Shown: piece by piece, positions 1 through 7,261 of the stretch | Numbering within the stretch: the first letter of the stretch is position 1 | Layout: the number at the start of each line of letters is the position of its first letter | Assembly (NCBI RefSeq): GCF_028291745.1 | Contig: NZ_JAQGNQ010000039.1 | Location: 1-32,575, forward strand | Reading direction: 5' to 3' | Origin: Ramlibacter sp. | Lineage (GTDB): Bacteria; Pseudomonadota; Gammaproteobacteria; Burkholderiales; Burkholderiaceae_C | DNA length: 32,575 nucleotides | Translations under genes and position numbers: made by a program | The notes under the pieces: model-generated | What the model saw: the letters and a program-made list of their open reading frames with translations, nothing else | What the model was told of the DNA's origin: nothing | Databases searched by the model: none

Positions 1-127
1 TCGTCTCCTTGACAGTTTGGTGGCCGCTCGCGCGGACCACGTTGTGGCTCGGCACACCTACGGTGCGCAACCCACGTTAGTCCTGGAGACGAGCCTCCTC
101 AGAAGAACAAGCCATCTTGTCTAGACC

Positions 128-850
128 GTGCAATCAGACGCATTGGCTCAATTTGACGGCCAGCTTCTGGACGGCTTGGACTTCTGCTCCCGCGTGTACG
201 CACTATTTGAGTCCATCCGGAGCGGCCCAGATGGCGCATCCCGATTGCGGAGACGACCCACGCGCGTGGAGAAGCGCCTGTTGGAGGAACTCCTCCCAAT
301 CTGCACCTATGTGCAGTCGAGCTACCGTCCGGGTCGGTACATGTCGGTTCGGTGGATCGACGGCTCGCAGACTTATGACGCCGAGATAGAGCAGCGTGGC
401 GCGTATGTATGCGAGAACTACTACCCTCCAAAGGCGTACCTGGAGGTGACCTCTGCAGTGCATCCGAACGACCACCTCAGTCGCGAGCTTCTTGACACCG
501 ACGGCGTGGCTTTCGGCCTCGACGGGTTGCAGCGCCGAAAGGACCGTTCCATCGAGTCAGTGCCAGTCGGGTACGCCAATCGGAACTTCATCGAGAAGTT
601 TGTCGGCTTCGTCTTAGAGCAACTGGCCAAGAAAGAAAAGAAGCGATATCCGCCCCATACGACCTTGATCGTGCAGTGCACATTGAATCTACCGTACATG
701 CCCGATGAGTGGTCTGACCTAGTGGACCGCGTTAGGTCGGGCGTCTCAACCTCCCAATTCAAAGAGATATACCTGTACGACCCGCTCGGGCGCTACAGTT
801 ACACGATCTTTCCCAAGCAGGAGATCGCGGATGGCGCGCACCAGGTCTAG
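128..850 (+). CDS. Conserved-looking hypothetical protein, function unknown
   Basis: A 240-residue ORF with GTG as the first possible start, just after an in-frame TAG at 122-124. I see no good ribosome binding site, so the start is uncertain. I do not recognise a catalytic motif. The protein is soluble-looking, with no signal peptide or membrane segment. It has a charged N-terminal helix region (residues 40-60), a beta-rich centre with many aromatics (YxxGRY, WIDGSQ, AYLEVT) and a C-terminal stretch ending in a YLYDP motif. Codon choice is less GC-biased than in the catabolic genes further right, with many A/T third positions. It stands alone, followed by a recombinase relic, so it is probably cargo of an old mobile island. 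No function is proposed. Confidence 0.6.
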   Translation: MQSDALAQFDGQLLDGLDFCSRVYALFESIRSGPDGASRLRRRPTRVEKRLLEELLPICTYVQSSYRPGRYMSVRWIDGSQTYDAEIEQRGAYVCENYYPPKAYLEVTSAVHPNDHLSRELLDTDGVAFGLDGLQRRKDRSIESVPVGYANRNFIEKFVGFVLEQLAKKEKKRYPPHTTLIVQCTLNLPYMPDEWSDLVDRVRSGVSTSQFKEIYLYDPLGRYSYTIFPKQEIADGAHQV

Positions 851-1173
851 CAGGTCTACAAGGACATCCCGCTAAGTCAAAGAATTCGCTGTTCTCTCTC
901 GCAGCGCGCCGCGGTGAGGGCCCAAGAAGATTGTGGCGAGCCATGGACCGCGCTGGCGCCACGCCCGCGTAGCGAGTTGAGTGGAAGTCGGCTATCGCCT
1001 CGCCAGCGCTGCATTTGCTCGGTCAGGTGGTGGCCAGAATGCCTGCAGGTGGTGAGCAGCTGGCTGCAATTGCTGCATGGCTTGCCGAGGTGGAATTGGC
1101 CAGCGCTGTCATCGGCCCAGGCTAGATCAACCACTTAGGACGTTGGGGCGCTGGTTGGATTGAATGCCGGCGT
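851..1173. other. Unassigned stretch before the recombinase relic
   Basis: No convincing gene. Short ORFs exist on both strands, but none has a start with a ribosome binding site, recognisable domains or coding-like composition. The plus frame that carries the recombinase homology downstream is interrupted here by TAG at 970-972 and again at 1123-1125. Any 5' part of that recombinase is therefore decayed beyond recognition or missing. Confidence 0.5.
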
Positions 1174-1353
1174 CCACTGGCAACCATCGAGCTGCGCCTG
1201 GCGGCGCTCGCCTGTGCGCACCGCGACCAGCACCTTCCCTCGCCCGTGGAGGAGGCACACGTGCGGCGGCTCTTGCGCAACGTACGCTCCACCCAGGTCA
1301 AGGCCGGGGCCGCACCGAACAAGAAGGCGGCGCTGGACCGATCGCTGCTCAGG
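1174..1353 (+). pseudogene. Relic of a phage-type tyrosine recombinase (integrase), N-terminal core-binding domain
   Basis: Reading the frame with codons starting at 1174, 1177 and so on gives about 60 residues that look like the SAM-like core-binding domain of phage-type integrases. There is an ATIELRLAALACAHR stretch, then a LPSPVEEAHVRRLLRNVR stretch, then a basic APNKKAALDRSLL stretch. That order (helix, HR, short P-containing loop, VRxLLRxxR, basic AP-KKA, then LL) is characteristic of site-specific integrase N-terminal regions. No start codon, no catalytic domain (the R...HxxR...Y residues) and no plausible continuation follow, so only a fragment survives. It marks an old integration event next to the unknown gene at 128-850. 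Assignment is by pattern only and could be tested by translated search. Confidence 0.6.
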
Positions 1354-1470
1354 ACCCTTTGTTCTCCTCGGTCGGAGGGTTCACGAAATACGGCCGCCCC
1401 AATCGCTTGAAGCGATAGAAGAGATGGCTCTCAGCCCGGGAACACTGGCGCCCTGGGCGGTTATGGCGTT

Positions 1471-1526
1471 GCACTGGAGAAAAAATCTCCTCCCGCCAAG
1501 AAAAAAGCCACTCCAGTGCGCTGGAG
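1471..1526. repeat. Nested, mutually exclusive inverted repeats
   Basis: GCACTGGAG at 1471-1479 is perfectly complementary to CTCCAGTGC at 1511-1519 (9-bp arms, 31-nt loop). The right arm also pairs with CTGGAG at 1521-1526 through CTCCAG at 1511-1516 (6-bp arms, 4-nt loop). The two hairpins share one arm, so only one can form at a time. An AAAAAAGCC tract at 1501-1509 has a complementary GGCTTTTTT at 1578-1586. The arrangement resembles an attenuator or the end structure of a mobile element, but no leader ORF or tRNA is evident. The rest of 1354-1617 shows no gene. Confidence 0.45.
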
Positions 1527-1617
1527 CGAGCCTTGAATGGTTAGCAAGGCCTTAACGGAACGGCTAGCGGAATGCGGGGCTTTTTTGTTGCTGGAGACGG
1601 CGCAGGGAGCCAGGGCC

Positions 1618-2604
1618 TCAGGCCGACGTCGCTCCCGACTCGATCGTCCTTTGCTTCCAGATGGGGATCTCGCGCTTGACGAAGGCCTCGAAGTCCGCGC
1701 TGCTCGCCGAAGGCGAAGCCATCAGCCCCTGGCGCGCCAGCTTGGCCTGGTTCTCCGGGTCCTTCAGCACCTTGGAGAGCGCCACGAACAGCTTCTGCCG
1801 CGCGTCCGCGGGCACGCCTGCCGCCGCCCACAGCCCGAACCAGTGCTGGATCGCCAGCTGCGGCAGGCCGGCCTCGGCGGAGCTCGGGATGTCCGGCAGC
1901 ACCGCGTAACGCTGCGGCCAGGTGACGCACAGCGCGGTGAGGCGCTTGTCCGGCAGGTAGGGCGTGATCACCGGCGGCGTGCCGACCAGGATGTCCACGT
2001 CGCCGGCCAGCGCGGCCAGCGCGGACGGGGCGCCGCCGCGGTACGGCACGTGGGTCAGTTCAATGCCCGCGAGCCGCTTCAGCGATTCTGCCGACAGGTG
2101 CGAGGGGCTGCCCGAGCCCGAGCTGCCGTAATTGAGCTTGCCCGGGTTGGCCTTGGCGCGGCGAATCAGTTCGGCCAGCGAGGTGATGCCCGTGCGCGGG
2201 CTCACGGCCACGATGGTCGGCAGGTTCGCCACCTGGATGATGGGCGTGAAGTCCTTGATGGGGTCGTACTTCGAATCCTTGTACAGGGCCGGCCCGATGC
2301 CGTGGCTGAAGTTGCCGCCCACCAGGATGGTGTAGCCGTCGCCGGGCGAGTGCGCCACGTACTCGGTGGCCACGTTGCCGCCGGCGCCCGACATGTTCAC
2401 CACCAGCCCCGGCTGCGGCAGCAGGCCGGACAGGCCCGCGGTCAGCAACCGGGCGACGGCGTCGGTCGAGCCGCCGGGGGGCGAGCCGGCGATGAAACGG
2501 ATCGGCGCCCGCGGGAAATCGGTGTCGGCCCAGGCGCTGCGGGTGAGCGCGGCGCCTCCGAGGAGGGCGAGGGAACTGCGGGCGAAGCTGCGGCGATCGA
2601 GCAT
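1618..2604 (-). CDS. Bug/TctC-family tripartite tricarboxylate transporter substrate-binding protein
   Basis: A 328-residue periplasmic binding protein, the usual length for the Bug family. The N-terminus (residues 1-26) is a signal peptide with a twin-arginine-like start (DRRSFARSSLALLGG) ending in an SAWA cleavage site, so Tat export is possible. Mature-protein hallmarks follow in order: a FPRAPIRFI strand, GSPPGGSTDAVARLL (the ligand-binding loop with its Asp), a VVNMSGAGGNVATE variant of the usual NRPGA loop, then SPGDGYTILVG and the C-terminal ...EIPIWKQ helix. Bug proteins bind carboxylates or related solutes for TctAB-type permeases or for sensing. No TctA or TctB gene lies in the window, so it is an orphan. 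It starts 50 bp after the M20 hydrolase gene on the same strand and is probably co-transcribed with it. Ligand unknown. Confidence 0.93.
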   Translation of the reverse strand: MLDRRSFARSSLALLGGAALTRSAWADTDFPRAPIRFIAGSPPGGSTDAVARLLTAGLSGLLPQPGLVVNMSGAGGNVATEYVAHSPGDGYTILVGGNFSHGIGPALYKDSKYDPIKDFTPIIQVANLPTIVAVSPRTGITSLAELIRRAKANPGKLNYGSSGSGSPSHLSAESLKRLAGIELTHVPYRGGAPSALAALAGDVDILVGTPPVITPYLPDKRLTALCVTWPQRYAVLPDIPSSAEAGLPQLAIQHWFGLWAAAGVPADARQKLFVALSKVLKDPENQAKLARQGLMASPSASSADFEAFVKREIPIWKQRTIESGATSA

Positions 2605-2654
2605 GGGGGTGGCTGGGAAATGTGGGCGGATTTGTGCGCGTTGAGTCGGCAGGC

Positions 2655-3767
2655 TCAGGGCAGCAAGTTCCGTGCAAGCTGCCTATAGAGTTCGGTGGAA
2701 CCCGTCAGCTGCTGCAGGTTCACGTACTCGGTGGGCTTGTGCGCATGGTCGATATCGCCGGGGCCGAACACCAGGCAGGGCGCCAGCTTGGAATACTCCG
2801 AGGCCTCGGTCCCCAGGCCCGCCACGCGCGCCCGGGTGCCGAGGATCGCCTCGGCGCTCTTCACCAGTGCGTGTTCGGGCGGCAGTTCCGGGGGCGGCGC
2901 CTCCGGCACCACTTCCAGGTCCAGCTGGTGCTTCGCCGCCGAGGCGCGCACGCGCTCGATCACGTAGCTGGGGTCGAAGGACTTGGAATAGCGGAACTTG
3001 ATGCGGCAGGTGGCCAGCCCCACCGTGGTATTGGGGAAGGCGCCGTAGTTGTCGATCACGAAATTGAGGTCGGCGAAGGGCGGGTCGTACTGCGGGTCGT
3101 GCAGCGAGTGGTCCTCGCGCAGGTGCAGGTGCAGCTCGCGCATGTCGCCCAGGAAGGGGATCAGCGCGATGTTGGCGTTGCGGCCCTTGCCCGTGGAAGA
3201 GTGGGCCTGGATGCCGCGGGCGTGCACCGTGAACGCCACGTCCACGCGGTGCCCGCGCAGCACGCCCAGCGCGGTGGGTTCCGCCACCACGAAGCAGCCG
3301 GGCGTGTTCTCGCGCAGGAAGGTGCTGCGCGCCACCACTTCGCGCACGCCCTGCTTGCCGGACTCCTCGTCGGAGGTCAGCACCAGCATGGGCCGGCTGG
3401 CCGCCGGCAGGCTGTTCGCGGCGGTGATGAAGGAGGCGATGGGCCCCTTCATGTCCGAGGCGCCCAGGCCGTAGAGGAGGTCGCCTTCGATGGCGGCCTC
3501 GAAGGGCTTGCGGGTCCAGCCGGTGTCCGGCACGGTGTCCAGGTGGCCGGCGAAGGCCACCCGCGAGCGGCTGCCGGCGCACCGCGCCACTAGGTTCCGC
3601 TTGGGCGTGCCATTGGCGTCGACGTAGTCGATATATTCCAGTTCCCAGCCGGCCAGCTCGGTGGCCATCAGGTCGAACACGGGACGGCTGGCGACGGCGC
3701 TGCGGGAATCGACGGCGATCAGTTTCTTGGTCAACGCGACGACGCGTTCGGGTTCCTGGTGGGGCAT
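2655..3767 (-). CDS. M20-family amidohydrolase, acetylornithine deacetylase-like
   Basis: A 370-residue cytoplasmic zinc hydrolase. Start chosen at the ATG giving MPHQEPERVV, because family similarity begins there; the open frame runs further upstream but without protein-like sequence. Metal ligands and catalytic residues of M20 peptidases are visible: GHLDTVP (His75, Asp77), GASDMKG (Asp105), DEESG (Glu134, Glu135), VAEPT (Glu163) and the C-terminal His in DIDHAHKPTEYV. The spacing and the GTEASEY and FGPGD segments fit the ArgE/acetylornithine deacetylase group. A lone accessory copy beside a Bug protein suggests it hydrolyses an imported N-acyl amino acid rather than serving arginine synthesis, which is inference. 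It is divergent from the SHMT-like gene and probably first in an operon with the downstream Bug gene. Confidence 0.9.
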   Translation of the reverse strand: MPHQEPERVVALTKKLIAVDSRSAVASRPVFDLMATELAGWELEYIDYVDANGTPKRNLVARCAGSRSRVAFAGHLDTVPDTGWTRKPFEAAIEGDLLYGLGASDMKGPIASFITAANSLPAASRPMLVLTSDEESGKQGVREVVARSTFLRENTPGCFVVAEPTALGVLRGHRVDVAFTVHARGIQAHSSTGKGRNANIALIPFLGDMRELHLHLREDHSLHDPQYDPPFADLNFVIDNYGAFPNTTVGLATCRIKFRYSKSFDPSYVIERVRASAAKHQLDLEVVPEAPPPELPPEHALVKSAEAILGTRARVAGLGTEASEYSKLAPCLVFGPGDIDHAHKPTEYVNLQQLTGSTELYRQLARNLLP

Positions 3768-3841
3768 CTGCTCTCGGGGTATGGGGTATGGGGCCTGCGG
3801 CCAAAGGTTAAGGCGCGGCCCGGCAAATGACCATCTCGTAA

Positions 3842-3862
3842 TTTCGACGCGAGCCATCGAAA
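3842..3862. promoter_or_regulatory. Inverted repeat in divergent promoter region, candidate LysR site
   Basis: TTTCGA (3842-3847) and TCGAAA (3857-3862) form perfect 6-bp arms around a 9-bp spacer. The repeat sits between the divergent M20 hydrolase and SHMT-like genes, which is where the LysR regulator encoded at 5209 would be expected to bind. The A/T-rich patch around it stands out in this GC-rich context. No footprint-type evidence is possible from sequence. Confidence 0.3.
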
Positions 3863-3915
3863 AATTGTCACGCCCGGTGGCGGCTAGCATGGCTCCTGCT
3901 CGCGACACTGCACCC

Positions 3916-5172
3916 ATGAATTCCGTCCCCGCCGCCCCCACCTCCCCGACCTCGGCCGCCCTGCCGGTGCACCGGCTGCTGCGCGCCCATGCCGACCGTC
4001 ACCGCGCCGGCCTGCAGCTCTATGCGGGCTGCAACTATCTCTCGCCGGCGGCCGCACAGGCCCTGTCTTGCGGACTCGGTGCCATGCCCGCCATGGGCGC
4101 GCCCTTCGCCAAGCAGCAGCCCGGCACCGACGAGGTTTCGGCGCTGGAGGAACTGGTGGAGTCGCAGCTGCTGGACCTGTTCGGCGGCGCCTGGGCCGAG
4201 GCGCGGCTGCCAAGCTGCACCCTGGCCAACGCCGCCGTCTACACCAGCCTTTGCCCGCCCGGGGGGCTGATCGCCACCATCGCCGCGCGCGACGGCGGCC
4301 ATGTCAGCCAGCAGGCCGAAGGCACCATAGGCATGCTGGGCCGGCGCACCATGGGGCTGCCGTTCGCGGGCGGCCGGCTGGACGACGCGCAGGCCGCCGC
4401 CGCCGTCGCGCAGCACCGGCCAGCCATCGTCATGGTCGGCGGCAGCGTGATGCTGCAGCCCTACCGGCTGGAGCAGACCCTGAGCGCCGCCCGGGACGTG
4501 GGCGCGGTGCTGGTGTACGACGCCTCGCATGTGCTGGGGCTGATCGCCGGGGGGCTGTTCCAGGACCCGATCGGCATGGGCGTGGACCTCATGACCGCGT
4601 CCACCTACAAGTCGCTGGGCGGGCCGCCCGGCGGCATCATCGTCGGCCGCCATTCGGCGCACGCCCAGGCGCTGCGAGCCCAGGTGGTCGGCACCTGGAC
4701 CTCCAACTACGACGCCGCGCGGCTGGCCTCGCTGTCCATCGCGCTGGCGGAGGCGCGCACCTTCATGCCCGCCTACGCGCGCCACATGGTGGAGAACGCC
4801 CGCGCCCTGGCGCAGGCCCTGCATGGCCTCGGCGTGCCGGTCTGCGGCATCAATCCGGGCGACGAATTGCCCCAGACGCACCAGCTGGTGCTGCGCTGCG
4901 CCAGCCCGCAGGAGGCGCTGGCGCTCTCCAGGCTGGCCGAGGGCCACGGCATCTACATCGGCACCTGCAGCGTGCCCGGCGACGCCGCCGCCGGCGGCCT
5001 GCGGATCGGGACCCAGGCCCTGACGCGCAGGGGCGCGCAGGCGGCCGACATGTTGGACATCGCGTCCTGCATCGCCAGCGTGATGGGGCGCTCGGCGGCC
5101 ATCGACGTGGCGGCGGCCGTGCGCCGCGTCGCCGGCCGCCTGGGCGGGTTCCACTATGGTTATGCATCCTGA
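3916..5172 (+). CDS. Divergent serine hydroxymethyltransferase-like PLP enzyme
   Basis: A 418-residue fold-type I PLP protein from the ATG giving MNSVPAAP; an in-frame ATG 27 bp upstream is an alternative, and neither has a strong Shine-Dalgarno. PLP-site motifs resemble SHMT: YDASHVLGLIAGG (Asp202, His205) and TASTYKSLGGPPGGI, with Lys232 as the Schiff-base lysine (SHMT usually has TTTHKTLRGPRGG). NYLSPAA near residue 40 matches the SHMT N-terminal NYxSPAV element. The substrate and folate part differs: the usual YAEGYPGxRYYGG segment reads FAKQQPGTDEV here, losing the Glu and Tyr residues used for serine/folate chemistry. It is therefore probably not a housekeeping GlyA but an aldolase or transferase on another amino acid. 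It is followed after 36 bp by a LysR gene. Confidence 0.82.
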   Translation: MNSVPAAPTSPTSAALPVHRLLRAHADRHRAGLQLYAGCNYLSPAAAQALSCGLGAMPAMGAPFAKQQPGTDEVSALEELVESQLLDLFGGAWAEARLPSCTLANAAVYTSLCPPGGLIATIAARDGGHVSQQAEGTIGMLGRRTMGLPFAGGRLDDAQAAAAVAQHRPAIVMVGGSVMLQPYRLEQTLSAARDVGAVLVYDASHVLGLIAGGLFQDPIGMGVDLMTASTYKSLGGPPGGIIVGRHSAHAQALRAQVVGTWTSNYDAARLASLSIALAEARTFMPAYARHMVENARALAQALHGLGVPVCGINPGDELPQTHQLVLRCASPQEALALSRLAEGHGIYIGTCSVPGDAAAGGLRIGTQALTRRGAQAADMLDIASCIASVMGRSAAIDVAAAVRRVAGRLGGFHYGYAS

Positions 5173-5208
5173 GGCCGCGCCGCCGGGAGCTGAGACGAGG
5201 CCCACCCG

Positions 5209-6111
5209 ATGGTGAATGCGAGCTACCGCTATTTCCACGCGATCGCCCAGGAGCGTTCCATCCGCAAGGCGGCGGACCGGGTCCACATCTCCGCCTCGGC
5301 GATGAGCCGGCAGATCGCGCTGCTGGAGGAGGAACTGGGCGAGGTGCTGCTGGAACGCCGCGCCCGCGGCGTGGTGCTGACCGGCGCCGGCGCCCTGTTG
5401 GCGGAGCACATCCGGCGACTGATGGTGCAGGAGCACGAGTTGCGCGCCGATATGGCCGAACTGAGCGGGCTGCGCCACGGCCACGTCCGCATGGCGCTGG
5501 GCAACGGCTTCGCCTCCGGGGTGGCGCACCTGCTGCGGACCTTCAACAGCCGCTATCCCGGCATCACCTGCGCGCTGACGGTGGCTTCCAACGACGAGAT
5601 CCTGCACGCCCTGGACGACGAAGAGGTCGACCTGGGCCTGATGTTCAGCCCCACGGAGCACCCTTCGGTTGACATCGTCAGCTCGATCGCGGCGCCGCTC
5701 GTGGCCGTCGTGCCGACAGGGCATCGCCTCGCCGGCGCCGGCCTGCTGCCCATCTCCGTGCTGCGGGAGGAGCCGCTCGCCCTGCTCAAACCCAGCCACC
5801 GCGTGCGCCAGATGCTGCAGGAGGTGGAGGTCCAGGAGGGCATACGCCTGCGCCCGACGCTGGAGAGCAACTCCTACGAGGTGCTGAAGGTCTTCGTGGC
5901 CGGCAACATGGGGATCACGGTGCTGCCCATGCTGTCGGTGGCGACCGAGCTTGCCAGCCGCCACCTGGCCGCCGTGCCGCTGGATCACGAGGTCCTGAGC
6001 CGCACCGTCGCTTCGCTGGTGGTCCGCCACGGCCGCAAGCTTCCGGTGGCCGCCACCGAGTTCCTGAAGATCCTGCAGGAGGAGCTGGGGCACTCGGTCG
6101 GCGGCCCCTGA
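5209..6111 (+). CDS. LysR-family transcriptional regulator
   Basis: A 300-residue LysR-type regulator. The N-terminal winged helix-turn-helix covers residues 1-60, with IRKAADRVHISASAMSRQI as the recognition region, then LEEELGEVLLERRARGVVLT as the wing, followed by an LTTR effector-binding domain (LRHGHVRMALGNGF onward; DLGLMFSPT; the SNSYEVLKVFVAGNMGITVLP strand-turn). It lies 36 bp downstream of the SHMT-like gene on the same strand, so it is probably co-transcribed and acts on the divergent promoter region around 3770-3910. The start ATG is the first in frame with the HTH. Co-inducer unknown. Its stop is immediately followed by decayed DNA. Confidence 0.93.
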   Translation: MVNASYRYFHAIAQERSIRKAADRVHISASAMSRQIALLEEELGEVLLERRARGVVLTGAGALLAEHIRRLMVQEHELRADMAELSGLRHGHVRMALGNGFASGVAHLLRTFNSRYPGITCALTVASNDEILHALDDEEVDLGLMFSPTEHPSVDIVSSIAAPLVAVVPTGHRLAGAGLLPISVLREEPLALLKPSHRVRQMLQEVEVQEGIRLRPTLESNSYEVLKVFVAGNMGITVLPMLSVATELASRHLAAVPLDHEVLSRTVASLVVRHGRKLPVAATEFLKILQEELGHSVGGP

Positions 6112-6648
6112 GCGTGCACCCGGCATCCAGCCCCCGAGAGCGTTCGACTGCGTTCTGGCCTTCTTGCGGCTAGTGCGCTGGATCTCCCGAAGCTCCGCAT
6201 ACTCCTGACGAACGCCGATGTTGTCGCTCGGATTGAGTGACAACATCCACGACGCCGCAATGAGCGCGTCCTTCGCCTCTGGATCGATGTCGAGTCGGCC
6301 AGGAGGTACGGGGAACACGTCGGTCTCGCGCGGCGCACGGCCGGCAGCGGAATCCATTGGGATGCTTGCGAGCCTAGCGCGCCAGGGCGACCCGGGCCCA
6401 TCCCAGACGAGGACTGCGTCGCGAGCGAACGAAACGCCAGAGTCATTGCTCGCTGGTGTGCCCTCGAAATACTGCACCAACGGCAGTGTGCCAGCGGCTG
6501 CTCGAGCCACCGCTCGGACGCTCGGCCACCCCGTGCCAGCTACTCTAGTTTTCTGCACAACGAGGTCCAGATCCCCGCACTCCTGCGCGCAGCGCGCATA
6601 CGAGCCGACAGCCCACACCTTCACGACCCGAAAGGAGCCGCTAAGCAC
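6112..6648 (-). pseudogene. 3'-truncated nucleotidyltransferase-domain protein
   Basis: The reading frame contains the nucleotidyltransferase signature GSYARCAQECGDLDLVV: a GS motif, then Asp26 and Asp28 of the DxD metal site when counted from the GTG at 6648. The sequence then continues as plausible protein (VQYFEGTPAS, DAVLVWDG, RETDVFPVPPGRLDIDPE, DALIAASWMLSLNP) until about 6123. There is no stop codon. The frame runs straight on, antisense through the LysR and SHMT-like genes, for more than 900 codons, so the natural 3' end is missing. Coding-like sequence (DRLSYGR) also precedes the GTG in frame up to a TGA, so the 5' end may be damaged too. Base composition is less GC-biased than the LysR gene it abuts. 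Best read as a horizontally acquired gene cut off at the LysR boundary. Confidence 0.6.
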
Positions 6649-7237
6649 GCGGCCATAGCTCAGGCGATCGCCGACGCACCGCTCGGGTGCAGCGTCGAAT
6701 GCACCTCATAACTTCTCCAGCTTGCGGCTGAAAACGTCACGTGGAAAGCGTTTGCGTCCGGCGAGTTGCGGATTCGGGGGCGTCGCAGAGGTCAGCATCA
6801 GGGGGGGGCGTGTGCGTCGTGTCAGGGAGGTTCGCGCTGCGTTGTTCTCCCATACTGCCGTGCGCGGAAGAGCGTCAAGGGCAGTTGCGTGCCCGAACTG
6901 CATCTGACACTCCATGAGACGCCGTGAGCCGTTTTGAGTAGAAAGGCACTGAGCCCTGTAAGGTCGCCTGCCAACCCCGTTTTGCCCGTACCCGCGACGG
7001 CGGCGCACTCGGCCCATGCGGAATGGCACGCGTGAAGTCGCCTGCAGCGCTCTTCTGGGCCTTGTTCAAGTGGTCTTCAACGACGCGAGGACCACGGTCA
7101 ACGGAAGCGCTCATGAGGTTGCTACAGAGAGAGTGACACATGGCTGCGCCCCGCCGAATAGTCTCCGTCTCCCCTGCTCACACATCCGTAGCGCAAGGCG
7201 CCGCACTCGCAGCGAAGCCACGTCCACTCCGGTCACT
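6649..7237. other. Unassigned stretch between modules
   Basis: About 590 bases without a gene I can support. Small minus-strand ORFs are present (for example one starting near 7141 with a DHLNKAQKSAAGDF stretch), but none has a ribosome binding site plus a recognisable domain. Codon and base composition is mixed and less GC-rich than the flanking operons, consistent with decayed foreign DNA linked to the truncated nucleotidyltransferase. Confidence 0.45.
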
Positions 7238-7261
7238 CGCCGCTGCACGTTACGAGCGGCG
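7238..7261 (-). terminator. Hairpin directly after the module A operon
   Basis: Read on the minus strand, CGCCGCT and AGCGGCG form a perfect 7-bp stem around a 10-nt loop, starting one base past the stop codon of the epoxide hydrolase gene. No T-run follows, so it is not a classical intrinsic terminator. It may protect the 3' end of the transcript or assist termination. Confidence 0.4.

Noticed and set aside
1..92. Inverted repeat TCGTCTCC (1-8) and GGAGACGA (85-92), and a TTGACA at 9-14
   Set aside because: Arms are far apart and the window starts at the left arm, so an IS end cannot be judged; no -10 box lies at the proper distance from TTGACA.
3868..6111. The long minus-strand frame beyond the nucleotidyltransferase domain
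   Set aside because: It is antisense to the SHMT-like and LysR genes, which have clear family motifs; its translation there is low-complexity and rich in H, Q and R, as expected for a shadow frame.
6875..7141. Small minus-strand ORF upstream of the nucleotidyltransferase relic
   Set aside because: Part of it (DHLNKAQKSAAGDF) looks protein-like, but there is no ribosome binding site, no domain and a doubtful composition in the second half.
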